NCBI RefSeq assembly: GCF_963576615.1
Contig: NC_088709.1
Span: forward strand, 19,232,743-19,296,742
Source: Watersipora subatra
Taxonomy: Eukaryota; Bryozoa; Gymnolaemata; Cheilostomatida; Watersiporidae
DNA length: 64,000 nucleotides
Reading direction: 5' to 3'
Both the position numbers and the translations under genes were made by a program. The notes under the pieces are model-generated. The model saw only the letters and a program-made list of their open reading frames with translations, had not been told where the DNA came from and ran no database searches. Below are positions 34,680 to 49,303 of this stretch, in pieces. Every line of letters begins with the position of its first letter. Positions within the stretch are counted from its first letter, which is position 1.

Positions 34680-35072
34680 CTAGCTGTGCTACCCGTCGTT
34701 GCTCGGGTAATATAAAAATCTGGACAGAAAATTGATTTGTATTCAACATATAACAACATTTACCATTCTAACTTTCAAATTACATATCATGAGAGAAGTG
34801 TTTTTTCCTGTAGTTGAAATAAATTGAGAGAAAAATGAAAACAACTGTAAAGGTTTTAAAACTTTGTCAAACAACTGTAACTTTCAAGCTATTAGCCTGG
34901 CACATTGCCAATGGAAAGTTGCAGTAAGCTGCTAGGCTTCTAATGATGGTACTCCATGACATTGCGTCAGCATTGTTGTCCAGCTGCAGTTATTCTAATA
35001 ATAGCTATAGCCGGAATGCAGACAGACACACGGCACTCGAACATACTTTGAAAAATAAATAAATATATATAA
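34680..35072 (-). mobile_element. Helitron-like non-autonomous element, copy 2
   Basis: Reverse orientation of 28898-29278. On the minus strand it ends ACCCGAGCAACGACGGGT (a clear hairpin), then AGCACAGCTAG before a T. The 5' end near 35072 is degenerate. Confidence 0.74.
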
Positions 35073-35079
35073 AAAAAAA

Positions 35080-38000
35080 TTAGCTTGCTTTGTTGAGACT
35101 ATCATAATTGTTTCGTATGTAAATTCCAACTGCAAGTTTAGCATGAGTGTAGCAATAAACTCGATAGATAGAGATTTAGCCATAGCATTTGATTTTGTTA
35201 ATCACTGTTCACAGTAATAAGAGGCCAGTACAAGCGATAATAGTTTAATCTGTCGATAATAGTTTAATCTATCGCTAGAATTATGTGGATGAGTTGCGAC
35301 CAAACTAACTATCATGAGCCTGGAAAAAACAGATCGTAATACATTAAAACTGAATATAGAAATGTTGGTCCACTTCACCTTGTCATATGAAAATACCTAC
35401 GCAATCTCGTAGTTGCAAAGTTAATAATTTTGGCAACTTTGGTGCTACTATGGTGTAACTAATGCATCGCATCACTATGATGGCTGTCACTGCTAGGCAA
35501 AGGAGGAACTCGGTATACACCATGACTTTTTTATCGTATTTCGGTTTCTGTGTAAATAATCACTTTTAAAATTTAAAACACATTCTTTGATGTCGTTTAC
35601 AACTTATCATGAATGCGTATTTCAAAATAGTCTGACATCATACAGTAATCTGCGGCTTAGTGAACAAAAAATGTTACAGTCATGTGTTGAAAGTTTAAAT
35701 TTCTCTTATAGCTAAGATATACCAAAATAGGCTAATTTTAATATCACTGGAGGAATTCTATCACAACGCTGGGTATTCATCTAGTTCTATACTCAATTAC
35801 TCAATCAAGCCGATCCTTTTCGTAACATCGTAACTTGCATTGTACTGGAATTCCTACTTTTTCAAACAGATTTCATGCATGCGGCAAAGCGTTCCTGTAA
35901 TATTTACATCACTTTCACTTATCTTCTACGAATAAATTCTCACATCTCTAGAACGCTTTCTTGTCATTGGCTCTTAAGTTTTGTGAATTAATGCACTGCA
36001 GGTTGTAAGACTAAGGGAGTCTTGTGGGTAATTCATACAATACAGTAGTTCTGGCAAGATAAGTATGTAAGTCTACACCGTTGAGTAAAGTAATTTTTTT
36101 CGTGTTCGTGCATGATGCATCTCACTTTTTTCTCAAACACTTCATACAGACATGCTCCAAATATGCTCTTCCTTGGTTCTTGAACTTTGCTGATCAAAGT
36201 TATATTTGACATTTTTCTGGCTCTTGTGGGATGCCATTTCAATTAACCTTCTTCAGTGTGGATATTTTTTATTATTTATCAGAGCTTTTTGTCTTGTACT
36301 TGTATATCTCCTCTCATTTATTGGTTAGCCTTGTTGACATAACTTTTGCCTTATTTGAACACCCTTGGCACCGGAGGGGAACTGTTGCGACACCTGAATG
36401 TTATTTCTGTGCTTGCGGCTTAATGATGCATGATTCGCTTAATGCATCTATCAGATAGATTACTGCTTTAATTAGCTTCAGGCTTTCAGTATCCTAACAT
36501 ACTTATAAATCATATGGAGCTCTTAAAACGTAAGAGAAATGAAGTATATAGTGTGTCAACAGCTAAGCTGTAAAGCAGATTTTACCATCGTGAGATCTCT
36601 CAAATCTAGCTTCAAAGCGAAACACCTCTTACCATTTTAAATTAATAAAAAACAATCGAAACACAATTGCATTGTTATTGCAGATGTTATGACGGAGCAC
36701 CCCTTACAACCGCTTACTCTTTTGAAAAATGTGACATGGAAGTTTTTTATGACTGAAAAAATAATTATATATACATATTTCAAACCGAAAAATTGATATA
36801 GAAATCCAAGCTTTGTTTTTCAAGACTGGCAAGGTTATTGTAGACCAACAATAAATAAATACGCCTCACTTTATGAGCCCAGCATCATAAATCTAATGTT
36901 TATTCATTTCTCTTTGACCCCTTGGTACTGTTAGAGTGGTCTGAAGTAGATTGGTCAACTGTTAACATTTATTGCACGTTTGCGGATAATTTCAATCCAT
37001 TTTCAATAAAAATAAGGTTCAATTTTCTACTGATATCGTTTTATTGTGTGTTGTACTGTCACTGATTGTGGATCAACTACTACGGCATATGACACCAGTA
37101 AACAGATTACAATTTTTGCCAGGACTTGAAAGTATTCACACTACAAACAGGTTTATATTGTTTTTCTTGCGATGACTGGACATTGATTGCATTGAAAGTT
37201 TTAGTTAATTTGCAAATTATCTTTCAACAATTTGGAGATGTAAGAGTGTTTGTAGACAGTCTGCAATTATTGCCTGAGAGATTATTGCTGCTTTTATGTT
37301 TCTGTAAGTGGCAGTTAAAACATCAATGACAAATATATGCAAGCTAGGCAGGCCAGCTCATTCTATATCACAGGGTTATGATGATTTTAAAGCTTTCTCA
37401 AACTAAGGGTTGTTAAGTTCCAAAATAATTTTAATGTTTTGAAGTGAAGCACTTCTTATAGTATGATACCTTTTATCGAACCATTTCTTGCAAGATTCTA
37501 CCTGTCATGGGTTCTACATTCACCCTGATCGTTATTCGTGATTCTCTAGAACACTGATAGATTTTTTGTGAATTAAGTCATATCTACATAGTTAACCAAC
37601 ATTTGACCCATTACAGCAACGTAAGTGTCATGGATTATTGATTACTGTGAAGCAAACATTCCGAAAACTAGGATATTTCAGAAACCTTTTCGTTTACTTC
37701 AAATTTGCAACATGTAAAGTTTGACGCAAATCTTACACTCACACGAACTTCAACTTACAACTGAAGCACATTGACAGTGAAATATGAGCATTTCATGCTC
37801 GTCAAGCATGTCATTCAATAAGTGTATTGCTAATATGTAATTCAACCCAAACAAAGGCCAGTGTTGGATCTGGATATATTTAATCGCATCATATGTAGCC
37901 GGCACGATAACAGGCGGTTGACAGTAATGATCGATTGGCATCAACAGAGGCAAAATGTAAGACATGCGGATACACATGTTCATTTCAAAATCGTTTATTA

Positions 38001-38640
38001 AATCATGGCATTGTCATTCAGCATTGATTTATGATGAGGTAATTTAGTTGTCATAACTTTGATTGTCAGGATTTCAATCTCCTGCTGTACGCAAATTGAT
38101 TTTCATATTCTTATAAATCTTTTCCTCTGGTGACTTTGACTTATCTGATCAATAAGAGATTCTCAAAGTAGTCGATTACTGGTGATCAGTATGGTTTTTG
38201 TTTGTACTTCAGTCGAAGAACATGGATTGTGTTGAAACATTATTCTTCGATGCACTGAATTAGTTCTGTTTGTTGACAAATCGAAACATTCCTTATAGAA
38301 ACATGCTGGTTGATGCATCACTACTCTTCATTTAATAAAGTTTCTGTTACTACAACCCTAAATTCACTATCTCTACTCCACCAATACTATCATATTATTA
38401 ACTTTTAAAATGCTTTTGTTCAGCTCACTCAATAATTCCTGATTTCTGTATTTTGTTTTTTTGCCATATATTTAAAAACACCATTTTGCTAATGATTACC
38501 CATGCCAATACCATAGCCTACATATTATGCAGCTGATATTTTGTCTTGGAAGGAGTGTTGTTGAAAGCATTGGCGTCTAGATTAACATGTTATTGTTGGG
38601 TCAAAACATGTTAATATGATTTGTCTCATGAGACATGTAG
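35080..38640. other. Intergenic, no gene seen
   Basis: AT-rich; only short frames without recognisable domains. Confidence 0.45.
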
Positions 38641-38725
38641 GGCTGTATGACAAGTATGACAAGTATGACAAGAAACAATAGGGCTGTGTGCAATTTTTGC
38701 GTTTTGTAAAAATCATCACGTTGTT

Positions 38726-39025
38726 AGGGTGGCCTAGTGGTAGCGTCTTTCACTGTCAGCCATGAGGTTGGTGGTTTGAGTCCTGCTTAATGCTGATCTG
38801 ACAAGAAGTTCTCAGCAAGCTTTCAACCTTAAATTGCTGGGTCTTTCGGATCTAAACCATAACTTGGAGGCCCCGTGCACCACACTGACAACGTGGGCAT
38901 GTTAATGGTTTACTTGCAATAAATTCATATTACAGTTATTTGGTATCAAAAGGTTCACCTTGTTTTACTCTGCTGTGTTGTAGGTACAAAATATGTAGAA
39001 ATGTGATTACAGGCTCTTAAAAGCT
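38726..39025 (+). mobile_element. tRNA-derived SINE, near full length
   Basis: A box TGGCCTAGTGGTAGCG and B box GGTTTGAGTCC near the 5' end, then a body and a tail (TTACAGTTATTTGGTATCAA ... GATTACAGGCTCTTAAAA) shared with 17327-17452 and 39697-39815, both inverted. Confidence 0.78.
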
Positions 39026-39696
39026 CAAAAACGAACAGTTAATTGCAGCCATTACGAAAACGTCATAGTTTGGAATATCTTTACTTTGATGACGTACTCA
39101 AACATTGTGGTTATTGTTTTGACACGTGGTGTTACTTATCACCTGAAATTAAAGGCCAATAAAAGGCTTGATATAAAACTTCGCGGCACTAGTTTATGAC
39201 AAACACTTCAGACTTCTACTTGAAAGCCTGTATCAAATATTGATGCTCGCTACTTTACAGTTTCGTTTCAGCCTGGTCTTATCATCTAGTCGTAATCTGA
39301 TCATGTAACCCGTACTTCCTGCCAAACAATGCGAACAATTTATGCAGCATTTTTCGACTATTACATGTGACCAACAGACTCGTCATGTTTATCAGAGGAT
39401 GATATGCACTCCTTCAAGCTAAGGTTAAAAATTTAAACGAATTTTTACGGAAGGTTTTAAGATATTAACATTCAAAGTGACAGCATTACAATGAACCTGA
39501 AAAAGACGCGTAAGTACAAATAGACATGGTTTTATTGAATGCGTGAAGTATATTTGAGAAATTATTTCGACGAATGAGGTTGCATGAAAGTGTAAACAGA
39601 AGCCATCTCGTTCACCTACATCCCATTTGAGCCGTTTTGGAAAGGGATTTCAATCTACGGCTTTTTTGTGATGGTGGCGATTAACAGTTTGTTTTT

Positions 39697-39820
39697 AAGA
39701 GCTTGTAATCACATTTCCACATATTTTGCACCTACAACACAGCAGACAAAGATTTGGTGAATCTTTTGATACTCAATAACTGTAGCATGAATTTTGTTGC
39801 AAGTCAACCTTTAAAGATCC
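39697..39820 (-). mobile_element. SINE 3' fragment, second inverted copy
   Basis: GAGCTTGTAATCACATTTCC ... GTTGCAAGTCAACCTTTAAA; matches 17327-17452. It lies 670 bp from the full copy in opposite orientation. Confidence 0.75.
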
Positions 39821-40274
39821 ATCTGTGTCCTTCGCACATTGGGCTAGTAAAATGGCTACCTGGCTCTGTCAGACTGGATGTGTTGCAAAGGCATTCCTTC
39901 AGGTTAATCTGACAGTTCTGGAAGTGGTAGATACCGAGAACTAGGTCACCTCTTCTCTACCCTACTGCTCGACCCACGCATGCATCTAAGATTTGCATTG
40001 TATGCTAAGATGCAAGTCATCGTCGATTTTCGACAGACAGCAAGCCAAGCTACATAGAAAACATCAGGCATGATATCACCACTGTTTGTTATTGTTTTAT
40101 TAAAGTAAAGACGGAGTAAACGGAGTTTCCTCGCTGACCAATAAATGATGTGAACAAGGGTTATTGTTAAAAAAAATGTGGTTGCTCATAAACTAAGCAG
40201 CAGTCTATAATATGTATTGGAAAAAGTCAAATAATCACTATGTTGCTATGACACAGCTAATCCAGAAGTTTGCG

Positions 40275-40630
40275 TCATTCGCCAGATGTATACAGCAAAA
40301 ATCTGCAAGTCAATCGAGTTTGGATACTCGTGCATTTATACTGGATGTTTCATGTTTGCGAAAAATGGAAACGACAATTGCGAAAAATGCAAAAAAAATC
40401 TTGCGCTAGCTATTCCATTTTAAACTTTTTTACGCTATTCAGTCATTCTTATAATCATTTAAGCAGTTCTGAACACACCGCTATGATCTCAGGCATAGAA
40501 ATCCTTATCTTTTTCAACAAAGCATCTGTTTCAATCCACAATTTGCGAATGTCTATTGAAATACTTTTCGCTCGGTAACTCAATGTGTGAACGACTCCAA
40601 GTTCAGATCATTCACACAATGGAAACAGCG
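40275..40630 (+). mobile_element. About 400-bp MITE family, copy 1
   Basis: Shares TCTGCAAGTC, GTTTGCGAAAAATGGAAACG, GCTATTCCATTTTAAAC and GGTAACTCAA...CTCCAA with the copies at 50595-51040 and 54930-55395. Confidence 0.72.
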
Positions 40631-40639
40631 ATATGTCAA

Positions 40640-43138
40640 AGTTGTAGCAGATCTTTTTGAATAGACTGGATCATAATAGTTTATTCATACAGTGGCTCCT
40701 ATAAAGGATTGATTGCTCCACTCCTATAACGCTAGAAGCTAATCATGACTGCCATAAGAGTAGAATGCAACTTGCATACCTTCTCATGGTCACTTTACAT
40801 TCTATCTACTCTACTATTGCTTGTAGGTCTTCAATCGACTCACATTCAGACAACTCCAACAGCTAGCTGCTCCAAGTGTCAACTTACATACTGCATCAGC
40901 CACTAAAAGAACATGCCTCCGCTATGGATGATGAACTATATACTTATGGTTTTAGTTGCTATACGCCGTACGATAGCAAGAACTAGGATATTCCTTGGTA
41001 AGAAAATTGTAATTCAGAATTGTTTTCGTTATTATGTGTAATTTGAATAGCGTTAAGATCTGTTTACTGATCGAGTGGTTGAATTGTTTGTTTGGACAGC
41101 GCTCAGGCTAAACTCATTTCAGGGTCATATGTAAATATCTAATAGTTTTTGTTTGCAATTCCAGTAAGTTGTTCATATGTGCTGGTATAAACGCATACGA
41201 GCTCCATGATTAACTCTGCATAGATGTTATTCATGAACCACAGTAAAACACAGGGACTTAGAATATTCGCAGTAGTTTTGTAATTGGTTGTTAAGCAGGT
41301 TTAGTATGTTAACGCTTGTCCGTATTCAGTTATATATGGATGAGTTCCAGGTATAATGAATCAAGTTTTTGGTTTGAGAGGATGCTCATGAATATACAAT
41401 TGTAAAGGATATGACAGACTATCATCTGATTATGTATACTTGTAGCATAGCAGTCTATAATTACATGGGTGGAGTGTAATATTGGTAGTAATCTGCCAAA
41501 CCTTGTGAATTCCTTCTTATATCACCTTCACTTTATAAGTACTAGGTACTTGTACGTCACGTCAAGTATGGCAAATGTTTTTTTATGTCCGCGTTATGGG
41601 ATTTAAAAAAACTGCATACAACAGCTATATTACTGCTTTATAAGCATGAATCAGCTACTTCGTAACAAACACTGCGAGCAATGTATTTGGTGGCATATGC
41701 TGGCACTTCATAGATACAATTTTTGAAGTGTAACACTTTTTTATACGATTTGACAGTTTAACATCAATTCATATAAATAGTAACCTTGTTTGTAAGGCTC
41801 TAAAATGTCTTATGTGACTAAATAAAAAAATGACAAAGTTCTTACTGTAATGCATTGTTATAACACTTTTTAAATCTAGAGCAAGTTGAATTTGTGCCGC
41901 GTTCAAGTTGGCCATAATAATAATATAGCTACTTCAAAGTACAAAATTGAAGACAAATTTCAAATTTTTTATCCATTCATTAGTGAATATCAGAAGTTAA
42001 AGAAGGGCCTTATGTGCTACCTGATATTGTGAACGCTGCCGGCAGCAATGGCTAGATGACTATTATCACACCCTACAGTTGCATTTAGTGTAGCACAGGC
42101 ACAAACTTGTGTATGCAAGCAGTGTGCTCTTGTGCATGCGCTGTGTTCGTGTGCATATATACCGTGAAGTAGAGGAGTCACATCATGTATAGCGTTCACG
42201 GCATGAATTCACAAAAGCCGATAGAATGCAAGAAACTAAAAGCATCTTGCTACAAGCGTATCATTTGGAGAAATTGTATAGTGAAGTGTCTTTCCCTGTG
42301 GTTAGTACTAACTACTAACCAGGTGGACCTATTGCTATCAGTCAGGTTCATATCAAGCAGCATAAGTTAGTAATAATATAGGCCAATGCCTCGAGTGCAA
42401 CTAGGTAGTGCAGTAAACAAACTTTGGTATGATCAATCGATGACTCTACACCCTAAGCTACACCCTAATCGTGTAAATCCAACGCTATCTCAATGAAATA
42501 ACAATGCACGGTTAACTTTTGAGATTTGCAGACATTTGCACTGGTGTTCTGCCTCTGGCATGGTACAAAGAAATTATGTACGCTGTATGGATTACACCAC
42601 TGTTCGTTGCAAATCTGTCGTGGTCTGCCTGACAGTACTTCTCTGGTTATTGTCACAGCCTGGGTGTGTGTTTGAATAGGATTGGATTCGACTCATGGGG
42701 CTAATTTTTTTGACCAATGGGACGCGACTTTCTGGTGTTCTGAAACATTTCAAGATTTTGTTTCCTTGAACCATCCGCTCAGCGTGCTCAGTCAGTTTTT
42801 GATATTCAGTTAGACAATGAGCAATTTTCTGTGTGTTGAAAATGTACTCAACTCAGTATTTCAGCTAATAAAGCAATCCATTTTATGGTCATTTTGACAG
42901 TCAAGATTTCATAGCAAAGGAGGCTAAGTCTTTATGGTGTCAATGGTGTCGTGTCAGTAAAATAATGAAATAAATTACCACACACTCATCTGTAAAGGTC
43001 CAAGCCTACCTGGTTGGGAACCATTTAACAGTTAGTTATAGTCTAGCGGCTACCAATGCACTTTAAACAAGTTCAAACAAGAAAATTTAATCAAGTTTAA
43101 TAATGTAAGAAAATATTGGAAACAATTGTCTTGTACAG
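40640..43138. other. 5' flank of sulfotransferase 1
   Basis: Should contain the missing first coding exon and the promoter, but no short ATG exon with a fitting phase-1 donor could be singled out by eye. Confidence 0.35.
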
Positions 43139-43294
43139 GTTGGGCAAAGGAAAAATATGGAACTTTAGAGCCTTTCGTATACAAGGGTTTCCTGTTCTCC
43201 CCAATAATTCATACCATGGAGAGACTGAAAGCATGTGAAAAGTATAATAAATTTAGACCTGGTGACATTATGGTATCTACCTACCCCAAAGCAG
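43139..43294 (+). CDS. Sulfotransferase 1, first placed exon
   Basis: Encodes WAKEKYGTLEPFVYKG through STYPKA, ending inside the PAPS loop. Acceptor TTGTACAG, donor CAG|GTAAGT, phase 1. Not the true first exon: no ATG precedes it in frame, and the codon is split at its 5' end. Confidence 0.88.
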
Positions 43295-46200
43295 GTAAGT
43301 TTTTATCTGTATGTTGAACTAAATAACGCTGTATCTGTAGGTACTATTGTACACTTCAGGCTGTCGCATCCTTCTATCGAACTATCATCCAACGCATACT
43401 GCTGTTGTACTCACTCATCCTTGTAGTTTCAGCAAGAGGCAATTGTAGACTGTTTATTGCAGGAACCAATTTTGTCTTAGATGTCATTGTATCCATCTAT
43501 AAAGAGAAAGGCCTTCTACCCAAGGATAAGATTAGTATGGAACTGGTAGCCCAGTTAGAGCTTCAATTTCTGGCTTTGGTTTCCGGGTCAACCTCAGGTA
43601 AGGTTTTCAGATTTCATCAGTTTTTTTGCTAAAAGAGAGTATGTCATAACTTTCGTTCAGTCTCCATGGTGGGCCTAATATTCTCATGAATAATAAATAT
43701 ATCACTGTAAATGGAATCTTTAGACGTATTGGTCATCATAGGGCTGCAGCAACTAATCATTTCGTGCAATAAGTGTAGTAACATTTATAAATTCATTGCA
43801 AGGCGTTCAGAACCTGTATATTTTATGGATGACTGACTGTACTCATAACTATATAATCATTTTTTGCAAATCTTTTGTTGATCAGTCAGGTATTAATAGA
43901 ATGACTAACCGTTTTGTAACATTATGTGCTTATGCTAGCTCATTGTGTTCAGTAACCCTTTTGCCAATGCCGGTTAACCTTTAACCCTCTTAGTCATGTC
44001 AATTGACCTTTAACCCTTCGAATAACCTTCAAAGCAACATAAGAAATGCGTTTAAAAGTCATTAACAGTTTAAGGCTGGTTCACGATATATCCGGCATTG
44101 ATGCCACAATGCTTCCAAGTTTGACACAATACAAAGTTTGACAACTGCAAACTCCCCACGTGTCCTCATTGCTTTGTCGGTTCACGGTTCACATAATTGA
44201 CAATGAACGCCAAAAGGAAAACGCTGACAAACGGGGATACAGTGTGAACCAGCCTTTAGGTCATGGATGAAGTTTCTATGACACAATAATCATGCCTCAG
44301 TGAAGAACTATAGCTTTTGCATGTCGTTTCTTTTGATTGCACGGAAATGCGTCTGCACATATGTCTTGGAACAAAAAGCACGGTAGAGTCAGTGAGTAGG
44401 TCAATTTCTGTGATCGTCAGCTGGAGACCTTTAGACCTATGTATTCTCAATGTTTCAAGTAAATCCTATTAGGGCTTTTCTGATGTTTTCTGATTTCTTA
44501 GTCAACTGTATAATGTATCACTAGAGTGTTGTGTTAAATCAGTCGTTTCAGTTATCTTGGTTGAAGCTAACTTGTAAAACCTTTTGGTACGAATCAAATG
44601 TGATCCACGAAAGTTGGATGCATTAGAAGACCGATGAAGTTACATGGACATGTATAGTCATGATCATGTTGAGAATGTAATGCTCATGGATGAAAGTCTG
44701 TCTTGAAATATCTCGATCAGGTTAAAAAGTAGTCGTAACAATACAAAGCTAATGATATAGGCGACACCTAGTAGACACATAAGGATATGGCCGACACCTA
44801 TAAGGTAGACACCCATAAGTAGACATATAAGGCTGAGTCATCCATGGGTACTGCTGACCTTTAAACATTGCATGATTGTGCAATATCGAACCCAGAATGA
44901 GACGTCATCGATTAGATTATAGAAGATGGATCTCGTGAAGTGTCTTCTGGACCAAATACGTAACAAATATAACAACTTTGTACTTTACCAAGGTTTTGGA
45001 AAATAGATCAAACATCAAAAATAGAGGCTAATGGAGTTGTGTTTACATTTTGAGGATTTGTTTGGTATGCACTACTGCAGTGACCACATGAAATGTGCAT
45101 TTACATAATATATGTCATAGACTGTACATTGTATGTGGCATCTGTTACATACTGACCTAGGATTCACCAGGATTCTGAAAGTCTGATTCATTTGGCAGTT
45201 TTGGAAAATAGATGGCACGCAGATGATTAGATGTTTACATGTGTAGAGCCTCATGGTGTACATTCTCTATACATAGAGTCCCATGATGTACATTCCCTAT
45301 ACATAGAGTCCCATGGTGTGCATTATCTAAACATAGAGTCCCATGGTGTACATTCCCTATACATAAAGTCTAATGGTGTACATTCTCTATACGTAGAGTC
45401 CCATGATGTACATTCCCTATACATAGAGTCCCATGGTGTACATTATCTAAACATAGAGTCCCATGGTGTACATTCCCTATACATAGACTCCCATGGTGTA
45501 CATTCTCTATACATAGAGTCCCATGGTGTACATTCTCTATACATAGAGTCCCATGGTGTACATTCTCTATACATAGTCCCATGGTGTACATTCCCTATAC
45601 ATAGAGTCCCATGGTGTACATTATCTATACATAAGTCCCATGGTGTACATTCCCTATACATAAAGTCCCATGGTGTACATTCTCTATACATAGTCTCATG
45701 GTGTACATTCTCTATACATAGAGTCCCATAGGGTACATTCTCTATACATAGAGTCCCATGGTGTACATTCTCTTGTAGAGGAAGAAGCTTTAAACTGGAT
45801 TGAGGATTACCCTGATCCACGAATAGTGAAAACTCATCTGCCGTGGAACATGTTTCCTGCCGATGCTCTTGAAGGTAAAGTGAAGGTAAGACTCTTATTT
45901 TGAAGCATTTCCAACTAGCCAAAGAGTGAAAGAGGAACTTCTTATTTATCAACCAACAAGAACATGTCACAAAAGATTTGTCAAAACTTGACATGAGAGA
46001 TCTGAAAATACAACCCATGATATTGAATTAATATTTTTAGACTGTTTTTCAAAAACAAAGTCATATTTCGTGGTGTGTATCATTGCTGTTTGTCATAGTT
46101 TGACAACTGTACATACCATTAGAAACTTGACAATCGCAACAAAATTTTGTAGTCATACAATTGTATTCTTTTTCTTGTTTTTTGTCATTAATCGTGCTAT

Positions 46201-49200
46201 AAAGCGATGCCGGGCATTCAGCTAGTCATGCTATAAACAATTCCGATAACTCGCTGCCAGCACTCTCTCATTCATTCAGCGTAACTTTGGTGTGTAGTGG
46301 AGTATAACGCCCTCTCAAATGTAACTGTTTTATAACTTGCTGTGTTGAAATTTCTAATCATTTACAACCTATAGTTGTTTTATCTACTTATAACCAATGG
46401 TAAGTACGAAAACAATTCAATCCATCTCTTTCTTCTTCTAATTGCCTTTCATTGGCAGAGTGTTATTAGAATTGTATCACTCACTTTATCTCAAGTTATA
46501 ATGAAGTGAAATAGGAGCTTGTTATGCTAATATAATGCTTGGTGACGGAGAATCAAGTACAGATCTGTTATCGATCACAAAAATGAAGTATAAATGTTGG
46601 TACCATATTTTAATTGTAGCTTTTACAATACCCTTATATTATATATTTTTTGTGATGAATATATTTAATGTTATAGTAACATGTGTCTGTGGTTTAGTTC
46701 AAGTAGTTCATTAAATGTAGCCTTAGAAATTATAGACTGACTATCTTACCTGTGCTTATTTCAGTAGAGCTAATGGTATCAATTTGATTGGATAGCGAGT
46801 GCAGCTACAGATTTGATCAGCTAACATCCTGATTTTGATTGACCTAACAAACTGGCTATATATTTGGATTAGTTAATTAAGACAGCTATATATTTTTAAT
46901 TGATATGGTGTTAAGGCTGAGGCATACTGGTAGGAAACACGTGGCATTGAAAAAAACTAGTACTAGTGTCAACTTTTCAATGAAAACTCTACAATGCATT
47001 TCTTCCTTTTTTGTATTCATGCAAATACATTTCTGTTATGATGTTTGTTTTATAAGTTGGTTATATGTTTTTGATAATTTAATTAAAAGAAAATTCTGAT
47101 TTGATAGTGCATTATATTAATTTAGAGCTACTGGATTTTTATTCCAAATAAAATCATTTTCGTCTGTTGCATTTTTTGTTTCATTTTAAAACCTATTAGT
47201 TGACTATGAGTTAGCCAATCAGGTCAAATCAGCAGATGTAACTCCCAAACACTCCCAACATTTGTATGAATACACTGCTAGTGTCAAGGTCTAGTTTTAT
47301 TAGTGAGTGCCCTCGATGTATATCCAGTATGCCTGAGCCATGACACAATCTGTCGCAAATATCTCCTTCTTGCTTACCTTAGCTTTGACCTCTTAGTCAG
47401 TTGTTAGATGATCCATTGAATGATGCCTATTTGGATAACTCTCTTCACTATCAGAGTTCTGACAAGATCTTAAATTATGATATCGTTTGATAGAGCTTCA
47501 ACGTTTGAGTATATTTGGCTCGTGTGCCACCTCTAAAGTGAAAATCGTATTTATTGTTGATCTTTGATGATGGAGGTTTTTAAACAGTTTAAAGATAACT
47601 TACCCAAATTTTCAGTTTATTTCATCAAAAAATATCGATATTTTTCTATCATTCGCCATTATTTTTCATGATCGAGGTGGTCTGACTGCCAGGATGTTTC
47701 AAGATTAGAATGTACAAAACGACAATCGATAAAACGCTCTGAAGACAAATGCGTACGAAATGACGTCACTAATTGTTATTTTTGCGATAGTTGATATCAA
47801 CCATTGTGTTCAAGTTGCAGTACTACACGTCTCTGTTCTGTCAATCTCTTTGCAACTACAGACGTCATAATCACACTTTGGCTTGATCTGAGCATTTCAA
47901 CCGTGATCACGTTTTGTCGATTTTAATCTTGAAACATCCTGGCAGTCAGATCACCTCAAACATCAAAAACAATCTCAAATGATAAAAAAATATTGGTACT
48001 TTCTCATAAAATCTGCTAAATTTTGCTTAAGTTCGTCTTCAACTGCTATTATTTATGTATTGCATAGGCTTGAAAGAAACCTCGCAGCAAAACACCAATT
48101 TTAATGCAAGTCAGTTTGTTAGTTTGGCATCTGTATTTCATTCTTGTCAATCGTAAAGTTAAAGGCACCATGAATGGTCTTGTGCCAGGTCATCCACTGC
48201 TACCGGAACCCCAAGGATGTCTGTTCCAGCATGTTTGCTTTCTACAAGAGAGTCGCAGTTATCTTTCCTTCAACGACCTGGTCTCAGTTTGTTCAATGGT
48301 TTATTGAAGGCAACGGTAATCATATGTTCAATCTCATTAGAACTAATCTCCGCTCTCGCTTCACACTACAGCTCCCTCTTCACACCACCGCTCTCGTTTT
48401 AACCACCGCTCCCACTTCACATCACTCAATTTGTTGAGTTTCTCTCGCTAACATGTTACGCTTGATCTGACTGAATAGTTGGTTATGCAAATTAACTCAG
48501 CTTATGCGTGTTTGTCAAAAAATAGTGACAAGGTTTTTTTAGAATAGCACTGTCACTACAGCTATGTATGGAGTTTTCTTGTATGGCATTAGCATTCAAG
48601 GGGTTTTATCACTCATAAGCTATGTTTATTAATAGTGATGTGTAAATTCGTCGTTACATTTACCATTCCTTCAATTCATTTAGATGTTGATAGTGCATTT
48701 ATGTAGATTATGTCATCATTACAACTCGGCACTCAAATGTTTCGCTAAAAGCTTTATCCCTGTTCGTTCTAGTCCTAGGGTGCTTTTGGATTCCCCATGC
48801 GTAGCCCAGGTGACATGAAAGAATATCGAAAAATCATCAGCCCTGTAATCGGGCACACAATGATCGCCTGTACTATGAATAACTATAAACGTCTTCTACA
48901 TATCTGTGTCAGTGCCGTGCGATTACTGACCTTGGAAGGAATCCAATAAAGCATTTTAACGCATAGTGAATGCCGGTTGATGTAAAGCAAGGTTATGGGT
49001 AGCCCAAAACCCCAACTTTTATAATCTTTGGTCAAGACCTGTAATGATTCATCGCAAAGCATGCGCTCATCACTGGCAATAAACCATACCTGAGTCAGCT
49101 TAGAGAGAGATATAAGAGAGATAAAATATCTCTCTTATATCTCTTATATATATATATATAAGAGAGATATATATATTTATATATCATATATATATATATA

Positions 49201-49209
49201 TATATATAT

Positions 49210-49242
<33 letters not shown>

Positions 49243-49272
49243 TATATATATATCTCTTATATATATATCTCT

Positions 49273-49303
<31 letters not shown>

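Noticed and set aside
43126..43138. Translation start directly upstream of the first placed sulfotransferase exon
   Set aside because: There is no ATG in frame and a good acceptor (TTGTACAG) separates it from the exon.
45231..46018. Frames of GVHSLYIESH / ECTPWDSMYR repeats
   Set aside because: 30-bp minisatellite in an intron of the sulfotransferase.
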